From: Bacteroidota bacterium
Lineage (GTDB): Bacteria; Bacteroidota; Bacteroidia; Bacteroidales; F082
NCBI GenBank assembly: GCA_009773165.1
Contig: WOUZ01000005.1
Coordinates: 1-64,000, forward strand
Reading direction: 5' to 3'
DNA: 64,000 bases
Under the pieces are notes generated by a model. The model was not told the origin of the DNA and did no database searches. It saw only the letters and a list, made by a program, of their open reading frames with translations. Below, in pieces: positions 1-7,652 of this stretch. Position 1 is the stretch's first letter, and each line of letters opens with the position of its first letter. A program made the translations under genes and the position numbers.

Positions 1-95
1 AAGATGATCCTGCCCTTTTTATTGGGGGGTCAATATCCCGGAATGGGGGGTCAGTATGATCCGGAACAGGGGGGTCAATATGATCCGGAATTTGC
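1..95. mobile_element. IS21-like insertion sequence terminus (remnant)
   Basis: Three near-identical direct repeats of about 22 bp start at 24, 45 and 69. Each has the form GGGGGGTCA(A/G)TAT followed by a CCGGAA tail. Multiple terminal repeats of this kind are typical of IS21-family ends, where the transposase binds. No transposase gene lies inside the window, so the element must continue to the left or be a remnant. It runs directly into a decapitated histidine kinase, so this end probably marks the break point. The family assignment rests on resemblance only. Confidence 0.5.
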
Positions 96-746
96 AGCTT
101 TCTGGACATGTTACTAAGCGACCTTCACACAAATGATATTGATGAAACTGAAAGGCAATTAAAAATTGTTAACAATTCCGCAATTTCTGCATATAAATTA
201 TTGGAAGACATTCTCGCTTGGGCACTTTCACAATCAGGAAAATTGCCATTTGAACCAAAAGAACTCAACTTAAGATTTTGTTGTGATAAAGTGGTAGAAA
301 TGTTAAAACCAAACGCCTGTAACAAAAATATATCAATAGATATTGCTATTCCGGAAAAAATTATGGTTTTTGCTGATGCTAATATGTTAAACTGCATTCT
401 GCGCAATTTGATTTCGAATGCAATAAAATTCACAAGTTTAGGCGGTTATATCAAAATATATTCAGAACAAAATAATTCAGAGACTTCAATATCAGTTTTC
501 GACAATGGGATAGGGATATCACCTGAAATATTACCCAGGCTATTTGAAAATACACAAATACATTCATTAAAAGGAACTGCTAACGAAAAAGGAACAGGTT
601 TAGGTTTATTACTTTGCAAAAAATTTGTAGAGAAACACGGTGGGAAAATTTGGGCAGAAAGCATGTTTGGGCAGGAGAGTGTATTTAAATTTACGTTACC
701 ATTCAATACAGAATTATCAGGTGGCATAAAAAAGGAATGCTGCTAA
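96..746 (+). pseudogene. Sensor histidine kinase, 5'-truncated by an insertion element
   Basis: The readable part is the second half of a transmembrane or PAS-type sensor histidine kinase. It has the end of the dimerisation helices (LLEDILAWALSQSG) and a full HATPase_c domain with N box (NLISNAIKFT), G1 box (DNGIGIS) and G2 box (GTGLGL). The phosphoacceptor His of the H box should lie about 15 residues before the first readable residues and is missing. The frame runs back to about base 84, inside the IS-like repeats, where a TGA stops it. An ATG at 108 could start a 212-residue fragment, but that product could not autophosphorylate. No partner regulator is visible. I treat it as a broken gene. 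Confidence 0.75.
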
Positions 747-779
747 AATTAATCGCTTAGCTCAAAAAAACAGCAAGCA

Positions 780-1065
780 AAGTGATGATTTTCAATTTGA
801 TCATAACCGGAAACTATTGATTCGTTTTCGATATTATGAAGAAAAAAAACATTTACCAGAGCACTCGAACTGAAAGTTGAATGACTTTGGACTACCATCA
901 CTTTTTGAATCAATAGCAGAACTTACACTGATTTTTGATTGAATTTTTTCAAGAGTTTTTCGTTTTGAAAATAATACAATCATGGTTTTATACGTAGCTT
1001 TGAACCGGAAAGCTACCCATTTGTAAAACAGTGGGTTTTGTATGAACAAATAAATTATCCATTAA
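780..1065 (+). repeat. Diverged ~290-bp interspersed repeat, copy A
   Basis: This stretch aligns by eye, in the same orientation, with 6570-6860. Shared blocks include ATCATAACCGGAA with TTGATTCGTTTT soon after, GTTGAATGA, and a long block around CTTACAC with TTTTTGATTGAATTTT. The copies are clearly related but only about two thirds identical, so they are old. No intact reading frame explains the similarity. The rest of the gap from 747 to 1251 holds nothing else I recognise. Confidence 0.6.
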
Positions 1066-1251
1066 GGGTTTGAATGGCAATTCAAATATTCTGCCACGAT
1101 AAACTTTGATTGAGGTTCTCTAATCCCTTAAAGTATTTAGCCTCAACTGTTACAGGAAACCAATAGAAGAAAGTCAACTCTTTAAAAAAGAAAAATTTAT
1201 TTTTAACTAACTATAAATAACAACAAATTGACATTTTAAAATTTGAAAACA

Positions 1252-1710
1252 ATGAGAAAAATATCTTTCTTTATAATTGCTCTTTCCTTTATTTGCTTTG
1301 TTAAGGGACAAGACACGACTTCATTCAATTTGATTTTTAATCATTTAGCTTTATCTGTAGTAGATATTGACCGTTCTGTTGATTTTTATAAAAATGTGCT
1401 AAACCTATCAGAAATTACAAACCGAACAAAAACGGAAGGAGTTAGGTGGTTCTCACTTGGAGAAGATAAAGAGCTACACTTGATATCAATTGTCAAAGAA
1501 AAGGTAACCATTAATAAAGCAGTCCATGTGGCATTGACAACCTCTGATTTCGACAATTTTGTTATGAAACTTGAAAGGGAAAATATTATTTATTCAGATT
1601 GGCCAGGCACACCTAATAAAATAAACATCCGACCAGATGGAATAAAGCAGATTTTTTTTCAAGACCCTAATGGTTATTGGATTGAAGTTAATAGTGTTGG
1701 ACAGAAATGA
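1252..1710 (+). CDS. Secreted VOC (glyoxalase/bleomycin resistance) family protein
   Basis: The protein has an N-terminal signal peptide (MRKISFFIIALSFICF, ending KGQ) followed by one vicinal-oxygen-chelate fold. Recognisable parts are FNHLALSVVDIDRSVDFY at the start, HVALTTSDFDNF in the middle, and the closing QIFFQDPNGYWIEV, which supplies the usual C-terminal metal-ligand Glu. Such proteins are metal-dependent lyases, isomerases or binding proteins; the substrate cannot be read from sequence. A TTG nine bases upstream is in frame, but ATG at 1252 gives the better signal peptide. It stands alone, 88 bp before the methyltransferase. Confidence 0.8.
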   Translation: MRKISFFIIALSFICFVKGQDTTSFNLIFNHLALSVVDIDRSVDFYKNVLNLSEITNRTKTEGVRWFSLGEDKELHLISIVKEKVTINKAVHVALTTSDFDNFVMKLERENIIYSDWPGTPNKINIRPDGIKQIFFQDPNGYWIEVNSVGQK

Positions 1711-1798
1711 AAATAATTTAAAACCTTTTTGAAAGAATTGTAGATTGTTTTAAATGAAGTGATTAGAAAATTACGAAGAAATAATCAATAGATATTGG

Positions 1799-2560
1799 AT
1801 GACAAAAATGAATAGGAATTATAAAGTTGGTGATTTAATTTATGATGCGGTTATTTATGACGGAATGAATACCAGTATGGATGATCTGCAATTTTACAAG
1901 CGATGGTTGCCCAAAAATAAGGCTGTACGTATACTTGAACTTTGTTGTGGAACAGGCAGACTTACGCTTCCAATTGCAAAAGATGGATATGATATCAGTG
2001 GTGTAGATTACACTTCTTCTATGCTTGAACAAGCAAAACTAAAAGCCTGTGAAGGCGGATTAAAAGTTGAGTTTATTGAAGCAGATATCAGAACATTAGA
2101 TTTGACGGAAAAATACGATCTTATTTTTATTCCATTTAATTCAATCCATCATTTATATACAAATGAAGATTTGTTTAAGGCATTTAATGTTGTTAAAAAC
2201 CATCTCAAAGAAGGGGGTTTATTTTTGTTAGATTGCTTCAATCCGAATATTCGATTTATTGTTGAAAGTGAAAAAGAATTTAAAGAAATCGCTGAATATG
2301 CAACCAGCGATGGAAGAAAAGTGTTGATAAAGCAGGCAATGCGTTATGAAAATAATTCTCAGATTAACCGAATTGAATGGCATTATTATATTAATGGCGA
2401 GTTTTATTCTATCGAAAATCTGGACATGAGAATGTTTTTTCCTCAAGAATTAGATTCATATCTGGAAAGAGCCGGTTTTACTGTTATTCATAAGTTTGGT
2501 GACTTTGAGGAAGAAGCATTTTGTGACAATTCGGAAAAACAGATATTTGTTTGTCAATAA
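1799..2560 (+). CDS. Class I SAM-dependent methyltransferase
   Basis: A soluble 253-residue enzyme with a Rossmann-type methyltransferase domain. Motif I is ILELCCGTGRL (residues 45-55). The acidic residue that binds the SAM ribose follows in SGVDYTSSM, motif II/III is FIEADIRTLDL, and motif IV is YDLIFIPFNSIHH. The C-terminal half (YYINGEFYSIENLDMRMFFPQEL) resembles small-molecule O- or C-methyltransferases. The substrate is unknown. A second ATG at 1808 is also possible. It sits in the repeat-flanked accessory block upstream of redox enzymes, so it might tailor the same product, but it is separated from that operon. Confidence 0.85.
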   Translation: MTKMNRNYKVGDLIYDAVIYDGMNTSMDDLQFYKRWLPKNKAVRILELCCGTGRLTLPIAKDGYDISGVDYTSSMLEQAKLKACEGGLKVEFIEADIRTLDLTEKYDLIFIPFNSIHHLYTNEDLFKAFNVVKNHLKEGGLFLLDCFNPNIRFIVESEKEFKEIAEYATSDGRKVLIKQAMRYENNSQINRIEWHYYINGEFYSIENLDMRMFFPQELDSYLERAGFTVIHKFGDFEEEAFCDNSEKQIFVCQ

Positions 2561-2820
2561 GTTTATGACAAATATTTAGAACAATTTTTACTTTTGGAAA
2601 TTAAAAATGTAATGCAATAATAAATACAGCATCGAAGGTATTGTTAATTAAGGAGTTAAAACGCTTGTTTTTAAGTATTTATGCTATTGAAAGCATATGG
2701 ATTCTTTAGAACGTTCGTGATATAAATCTCCCGCCTTGGGCAATACCTAAAACGCAGGCTGCTTTTATTAACGACAAAACCTAAGTTGAAAACACTTAAA
2801 AATAAAAACAAATTAGTCAA

Positions 2821-3069
2821 ATGAACCCAAAAGAATTATCTGAATTAACAGACCAGGAATTAATCGAAGAAGCAAAAAAAATCAAACCATCTCCCATAAT
2901 AGATGCATTTTTTATTGGGTTTTTGGTTGGGATAATAATTTATAGTGTATTAGCAAACAGTTGGGGTTTTCTAACCTTAATTCCTTTACTGATGGTTTAT
3001 GGATTATTAAAAAAATCAAAACGTTATGAAGCGCTGAAAAACGAATTGAAAGACCGTGGTTTGAAATAA
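2821..3069 (+). CDS. Small two-helix membrane protein
   Basis: This 82-residue protein begins with an acidic, helix-prone segment (ELSELTDQELIEEAKK). Two closely spaced hydrophobic segments follow (AFFIGFLVGIIIYSVLA and FLTLIPLLMVYGLL), then a basic tail. I cannot name a function. The layout is typical of small inner-membrane proteins common in Bacteroidota accessory regions. The preceding 260 bp hold no other gene that I can support. Confidence 0.65.
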   Translation: MNPKELSELTDQELIEEAKKIKPSPIIDAFFIGFLVGIIIYSVLANSWGFLTLIPLLMVYGLLKKSKRYEALKNELKDRGLK

Positions 3070-3119
3070 AACGATGTCATATTTATAAAAACTGCAAAGC
3101 ATATTAATGTACAAATACA

Positions 3120-3332
3120 ATGAATGGGATAAGACAGGGCAGGAATTCATTTAATTATTTTCTTGTTGAGAAGGAAAATCAGAATTTGGTGGTAAATCAG
3201 ATTGGAATACCCAAATCAGGCTTTGGCTTTGCAGATAATGCCACAGGAATAGTTGGTTATACTTCTTTTGAAAGAACATTCTATACTTTTAATGTCGATA
3301 CCTCTCAAAAAATCAATGTTTGGTGCTCATAA
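3120..3332 (+). pseudogene. DUF2141-family fragment
   Basis: The middle of this 70-residue frame matches the C-terminal part of DUF2141 proteins: VNQIGIPKSGFGFADNATGI, then YTSFERTFYTF. Full DUF2141 proteins are secreted, about 140 residues long, and start with a signal peptide. Here there is no signal peptide, and the first 25 residues do not look like the family. I read it as a 3' remnant, possibly still expressed. It ends 18 bp before the NTF2-like gene. Confidence 0.5.
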
Positions 3333-3350
3333 ATTCTAAACGTAAAAATT

Positions 3351-3824
3351 ATGGAGAAAAATTATTCATCAGAGCAAACAGATTTCGAAACAAAAACAAT
3401 CACGGTAGAGCTTGTCAAAGAATTGTGGTCGAAAACCTACAATACTGAAGGCAGACCCGATTGGTCGCATATTCTTCCATATTATGCTGATGACATTTAT
3501 TTTAGAGACTCGATTCAGGAAATACGCGGAATAGTTCCATTTACTGAAATGACCGAACGCCTAACTGCGCGATCAAAAGATCTGAAAATGAATATTGTAA
3601 ATGTGATCATGCAAGAGAATATTGTTTTGATGGAATGGGAAATGACGCTCAGTTTCAAAAAATATCCAAGTTCCATAATGTATGGATCAAGCCGGCTAAC
3701 TATCAATACGGAAGGCAAAATTGCTGAGCAACGGGATTATTATGATTTATGGGGCGATATTTTCGACAATATTCCAAGGTTTGGTAAAATGTATAGAAAG
3801 TTTATGAAGAAAAAATTTGGTTGA
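3351..3824 (+). CDS. NTF2/SnoaL-like protein
   Basis: A 157-residue cone-shaped (cystatin-like) fold protein of the SnoaL/NTF2 superfamily. The signs are the helix with VKELWSKTYNTE, the YYADDIYFRDSI strand pair typical of SnoaL, and a closing strand with SSRLTINTEGKIAEQRDYYD. Members act as small cyclases, isomerases or hydratases, or bind a hydrophobic ligand. It is the first intact gene of a tight operon with an SDR (9 bp gap) and a CrtI-like oxidoreductase, so it probably acts on the same lipid-like or polyketide-like substrate. That pathway is inferred from context only. Confidence 0.75.
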   Translation: MEKNYSSEQTDFETKTITVELVKELWSKTYNTEGRPDWSHILPYYADDIYFRDSIQEIRGIVPFTEMTERLTARSKDLKMNIVNVIMQENIVLMEWEMTLSFKKYPSSIMYGSSRLTINTEGKIAEQRDYYDLWGDIFDNIPRFGKMYRKFMKKKFG

Positions 3825-3833
3825 GATTGACAT

Positions 3834-4793
3834 ATGCAAAACAGTAAAAAATTCTTTAAATATTTCAGAGAATACGAGTGGTCGAATATATTTGCCATGG
3901 TTAGAAATAATCTAAAGGACCCGAAAATTTGTACTGAAAATTTTAATAACAAACTTGTTGTAATAACTGGTGCAACATCAGGTATTGGTTACCATACAGC
4001 CCGAAAATTTGCTGCAAGCGGGGCAAATCTTTTGTGTATTAACCGAAGTATTCAAAAATCGGAAGCTTTATGTAAAGAAATAATGCATGAGTTTGGCGTT
4101 CAGTGCAATTACAAAATTTCTGATTTAAGTAGCTTAACAGACATAAAGCGCGTTGCAGAAGAACTTGCAGCAATGGATACGCCAATCGATGTGTTGATTC
4201 ATAATGCCGGCATATATCTCACCAAAAAGGAATTAACTGCTGATGGACTTGAAAAGCTATTGGTTGTGCATTATCTGTCTACCTTTCTGATCAATTATAG
4301 CTTAGTTGAAAAGCTTAAGTCTCAACAAAAAGCACGGATTATAATGGTGGGTTCCGAAGGGCATCGTTTTGCTGCCTGGGGTCTGCGCCTTGATGATTTG
4401 AATTGGGAAAAACGGAGGTACTCAGGCTTAAAAAGTTATGGTTCTGCAAAAACTGCCCAACTACTGTCAATGCTTATTTTTGAAAAACATTTCGAAAATA
4501 CCGGGGTAACAATTAACACCATGCACCCAGGCGCAGTTAAAACTGAAACAGGACAGGAAAACGGTCCTCTTTACCGTTGGTTTAAACGTAATGTATTTGA
4601 TAAAACTTTAAAATCGCCACAGATGTCAGCCGAGGCTTTGTATTATCATGGGGTCTCACATGAAATGGAAAATATAAGCGGAAAGTTCTTTAATTTGACT
4701 ACAATGGAAGTTCCCGCCCCACCTGCTTTAGATATTGAAGTTGCTTATGAACTTTGGGATAAAAGTTTAGAATTGACAGGGATTCGGGTTTGA
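3834..4793 (+). CDS. Short-chain dehydrogenase/reductase (SDR), retinol-dehydrogenase-like
   Basis: A 319-residue classical SDR. The cofactor motif is TGATSGIG (residues 45-52), the structural motif is HNAG, and the catalytic YxxxK is Y202-K206 (YGSAK), with the upstream Ser in MVGSEG. About 40 extra N-terminal residues precede the Rossmann fold. The closest general type is the retinol dehydrogenase/WW-oxidoreductase-like group, which reduces or oxidises hydrophobic alcohols and ketones with NAD(P). It lies between the NTF2-like gene and the CrtI-like gene in one operon. Confidence 0.88.
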   Translation: MQNSKKFFKYFREYEWSNIFAMVRNNLKDPKICTENFNNKLVVITGATSGIGYHTARKFAASGANLLCINRSIQKSEALCKEIMHEFGVQCNYKISDLSSLTDIKRVAEELAAMDTPIDVLIHNAGIYLTKKELTADGLEKLLVVHYLSTFLINYSLVEKLKSQQKARIIMVGSEGHRFAAWGLRLDDLNWEKRRYSGLKSYGSAKTAQLLSMLIFEKHFENTGVTINTMHPGAVKTETGQENGPLYRWFKRNVFDKTLKSPQMSAEALYYHGVSHEMENISGKFFNLTTMEVPAPPALDIEVAYELWDKSLELTGIRV

Positions 4794-4828
4794 ATAAGTT
4801 AGTATTGCAGTAAGAATCAGAAAGAAAA

Positions 4829-6448
4829 ATGAAAGAAAAAATCTTAGACGAAAATACGTACAATTCACTTGTTGTGGGTGGCGGAATTGCAGGTTTAACA
4901 TCAGCTGCATATCTGGCAAGGGCAGGACAAAAAGTGTTGCTAATTGAGAAAAACAAAGAGTTAGGAGGGCTGGTAAACTCATTTGTGCGCAATGGTTATC
5001 ATTTCGATACAGGTGTAAGGGCACTTGAAGATGCCGGAATTATTTGGCCAATGCTGAAAGACCTTAATATTCAACTCGAAGTAGTAAAAAGTCCGGTTTC
5101 TTTAGGTATCGAAAACGAAATTATTGCTATTGAAACTATTGCCGATTTGCAAAAATACAAGCAACTTCTCGAAAAGTTATTTCCTGAAAGTGTAAACGAA
5201 ATCGATGAGGTTTTAAAAGTAATACGAAAAATAATGATGCATATGGAAGTGCTTTATGGCATTGAGAATCCTGTGTTCAAAGATATTATGCACGACAAGC
5301 ACTATCTTTTCAAAAAACTTTTACCCTGGCTGCCAAAATTTATTTTCACAGTTGGCAAGATAAACCGCATGAACATGCCTGTTGAAGATTATTTGAAAAC
5401 CATTGTAAAAAATCCTTCACTTCGCGACATTATTTCACAGCATTTCTTTAAAAACACACCGACATTTTTTGCCTTAAGCTATTTTTCGCTCTACCTCGAT
5501 TATTTCTATCCCAAAGGTGGAGTTGGAAAGCTCTCCGAATCGCTGAAAAATAAAATTCTGGAATATGGAGGTGAAATAAAGACGGAAACTCAAATAACTG
5601 AAGTGCAGGCCGATAAGTGTATTGCAATTGACCAAAACAACAACAGCTATAATTATGATAATCTTATTTGGGCAGCAGATTTAAAAACACTTTACAGGTT
5701 GATTCAAACCGATGGTATTCAGCCAAAAACCACAATAAAATTTGAAGAAACAAAAAGAAAGATGTTAAAAAGCAGAGGTACCGATTCTGTTTTTTCATTG
5801 TTTCTAGAAGTTGACGAACCCCTCGAAAGTTTTAGAAAAATTGCCCATGGGCATTTCTTTTATACTCCTTCAAAATTGGGTTTGGGCGATACCCACCGTG
5901 AGGAACTAGATAGCATGCTCAGAAATTTTGAAAAAGTAACCAAAGAGCAAGTTTTAAGTTGGCTCGACCGATTTACCAAACTAAACACTTTTGAAATATC
6001 TATTCCCGGACTTAAAGACGCTTCGCTGGTTCCAGAGGGGAAAACAGGTATTATTATCAGTTTACTTACAGAATACAATTTGTTTAAAGAGGTACAGAAA
6101 GCAGACTGGCTCACAGAATTTATTCACGAACTGGAAAATTGCATGATAAATGTAGTCACCGATTCGGTTTACCCGATGCTGAAACAGAAAATCACCGGAC
6201 GGTTTTCATTTTCACCTCTAAATATCGAAAACAGGGTTGGAAGTTCCGAGGGAGCAATAGTTGGCTGGGCATTTGAAAAAGACATGCCGGTTGTAAGTAA
6301 AATACAATATTCCGACCGTTCGGTAATAACCCCAATTTCAACAATTTATCAGGCAGGGCAATGGGCTTACAGTCCGGGAGGAGTGCCCATGTCAATACTT
6401 ACGGGAAAATTAGCAGCAAATAAAATTATCAAAAAGAGTAAGAATTAG
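4829..6448 (+). CDS. CrtI-like FAD-dependent oxidoreductase (phytoene desaturase superfamily)
   Basis: The 539-residue protein opens with a dinucleotide-binding fold (VVGGGIAGLTSAAYLARAG, residues 15-33), then IEKN and the GG motif (ELGG) of the amine-oxidase/CrtI group. The C-terminus carries the matching FAD motif region (IYQAGQWAYSPGGVP). The length and the central YFYPKGGVGKLSESL element fit phytoene desaturase/retinol saturase-like enzymes, which desaturate or saturate polyene or lipid chains. No phytoene synthase or cyclase is nearby, so a carotenoid role is not supported. It is the last gene of the NTF2-SDR-CrtI operon and is followed by a hairpin terminator at 6503. Confidence 0.85.
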   Translation: MKEKILDENTYNSLVVGGGIAGLTSAAYLARAGQKVLLIEKNKELGGLVNSFVRNGYHFDTGVRALEDAGIIWPMLKDLNIQLEVVKSPVSLGIENEIIAIETIADLQKYKQLLEKLFPESVNEIDEVLKVIRKIMMHMEVLYGIENPVFKDIMHDKHYLFKKLLPWLPKFIFTVGKINRMNMPVEDYLKTIVKNPSLRDIISQHFFKNTPTFFALSYFSLYLDYFYPKGGVGKLSESLKNKILEYGGEIKTETQITEVQADKCIAIDQNNNSYNYDNLIWAADLKTLYRLIQTDGIQPKTTIKFEETKRKMLKSRGTDSVFSLFLEVDEPLESFRKIAHGHFFYTPSKLGLGDTHREELDSMLRNFEKVTKEQVLSWLDRFTKLNTFEISIPGLKDASLVPEGKTGIIISLLTEYNLFKEVQKADWLTEFIHELENCMINVVTDSVYPMLKQKITGRFSFSPLNIENRVGSSEGAIVGWAFEKDMPVVSKIQYSDRSVITPISTIYQAGQWAYSPGGVPMSILTGKLAANKIIKKSKN

Positions 6449-6502
6449 CGATAAGATACAAACCTTCAGACACTACGTTGAAAAGCAGCGAAGATATACA
6501 AA

Positions 6503-6538
6503 AGAACCATTATCCTGATGAGGGGTAATGGCTTTTTT
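6503..6538 (+). terminator. Rho-independent terminator, stem-loop repeat family
   Basis: ACCATTATCC pairs with GGGTAATGGCT around a short TGATGA loop and is followed by a T run. It lies 55 bp after the CrtI-like gene. Related hairpins, with similar flanks, occur at 14195 and 16065. Confidence 0.7.
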
Positions 6539-6569
6539 GTCTGATTTGCCAATTAAGGCAATTATTGAT

Positions 6570-6860
6570 TCTGAGGTTTTCAATTCTATCATAACCGGAA
6601 GTTTTTGATTCGTTTTTGCGATTTTAACGAAAAAAAATAACATTCATCTAGGCTTTAACATTGCATGTTGAATGAAAAGGGCCACCATCATTTTTTGAAG
6701 TATCAGCAATACTTACACAGGTTTTTGATTGAATTTTCTCATTGTTGTTTTGTTTTAAAGATGAGTCAATCATTGTTCTATGCAAAGATTTGGTCCTAAA
6801 AGATCCAATAAGCTAAACAAAGGTTTTCTCTTGAACAGCGGTTTTAAATAACGGTGGTTG
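6570..6860 (+). repeat. Diverged ~290-bp interspersed repeat, copy B
   Basis: This is the partner of 780-1065 in direct orientation. The two copies bracket the 1.25-6.45 kb gene block. The left ~90 bp of the wider repeat (about 6503-6590) also resembles 14190-14290. The remaining gap to 7077 has no recognisable gene, only a promoter near its right end. Confidence 0.6.
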
Positions 6861-7036
6861 CCGTTCTTAGCAGAAGCCTTTTTGTTAGCATTAATTATTC
6901 GGATACAGATGCATTTTCTATTTAGCAATAATGGTACAGCAAACAACAAAAAGAAGTTTCAAAGGCAAAAAACCCATATCAGGTGACACATTCATCCTTT
7001 TGATTGATTTCATTTTCTGATAAATTATTGACAGTA

Positions 7037-7044
7037 TAATTTTG
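7037..7044 (+). promoter_or_regulatory. Candidate Bacteroidetes -7 promoter element
   Basis: TAATTTTG matches TAnnTTTG and lies 33 bp before the ATG at 7078. The upstream -33 element is weak. Confidence 0.35.
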
Positions 7045-7077
7045 CCATCAAATCTTAATTAATTTAATATCAAGGTT

Positions 7078-7452
7078 ATGAAAACATTAACTTTTTTAAT
7101 TGGTATCGCTGTTTTGATTACAGGAGGTGCATGTTTTTCGCAACCCGAAAATGACGGCATGAAACCTCCCGGTACAGAAGAAAGGTTAAAAATGGTAGAT
7201 AAAGAAATCTGCAAGCTTCTCAAACTTGACAAAACACAGAAAGAAATAGTGTTGGCAGCATTCAACGTTTTTTTTGTTGAGCTGGACAAACTCGCCACAC
7301 CACCTGCAAGACCTGAAAAATCAAAAATTGACGCCCTTACAAAAACCAGGGATGAAAAAGTGAAAATGGCTATACCTGCCAGTTTATACCCGAAATACCT
7401 TGAACTGGAAAAAGCAGCTCGTCCTAAAGGGCCGAAAGAAGGCAGGCCATAA
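7078..7452 (+). CDS. Small secreted helical protein, Spy/CpxP-like in layout
   Basis: A 124-residue protein with a signal peptide (MKTLTFLIGIAVLITGGACF) followed by a charged, mostly helical mature part rich in Lys and Glu. The segment LLKLDKTQKEIVLAAF recalls the LTxxQ repeat region of periplasmic Spy/CpxP-type proteins, but the match is loose. The Pro/Lys-rich ends (PPARPEKSK, ARPKGPKEGRP) look disordered. It has its own candidate promoter and a hairpin behind it, so it is probably monocistronic. Confidence 0.6.
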   Translation: MKTLTFLIGIAVLITGGACFSQPENDGMKPPGTEERLKMVDKEICKLLKLDKTQKEIVLAAFNVFFVELDKLATPPARPEKSKIDALTKTRDEKVKMAIPASLYPKYLELEKAARPKGPKEGRP

Positions 7453-7486
7453 TAAGTGATAGAAGAAGGAATACTATCCGATTCGG

Positions 7487-7530
7487 ACGTCTTCATCGAA
7501 ACGAGGCATTTGCCGAAGACGTTATTTTAT
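7487..7530 (+). terminator. Inverted repeat with weak T-rich tail
   Basis: ACGTCTTC (7487-7494) pairs perfectly with GAAGACGT (7515-7522) and is followed by TATTTTAT. It sits 35 bp after the small secreted protein gene and could end its transcript. The loop is long (20 nt). Confidence 0.45.
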
Positions 7531-7617
7531 AATGCATACTGCGTGAACTAAATACAGTTTCTGGTTATACAATCGTGCCATTGAGTGATTGTGTTTATTG
7601 ATTGGTATAGCATCTTA

Positions 7618-7625
7618 TACTTTTG
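7618..7625 (+). promoter_or_regulatory. Candidate Bacteroidetes -7 promoter element
   Basis: TACTTTTG matches TAnnTTTG, with a TTG at 7598 (spacer 17). Transcription would start near 7630. This fits the ATG at 7653 rather than an in-frame TTG at 7623. Confidence 0.45.
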
Positions 7626-7652
7626 CTTCATATTACCCTAGAATCCGAATCA

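Noticed and set aside
834-1049. Minus-strand 71-codon frame in the left intergenic gap
   Set aside because: It coincides with the diverged 290-bp repeat, and the matching frame is not kept in the second copy.
4829-6448. Carotenoid biosynthesis locus
   Set aside because: Only a CrtI-superfamily oxidoreductase is present; no phytoene synthase, cyclase or hydroxylase is in the window.
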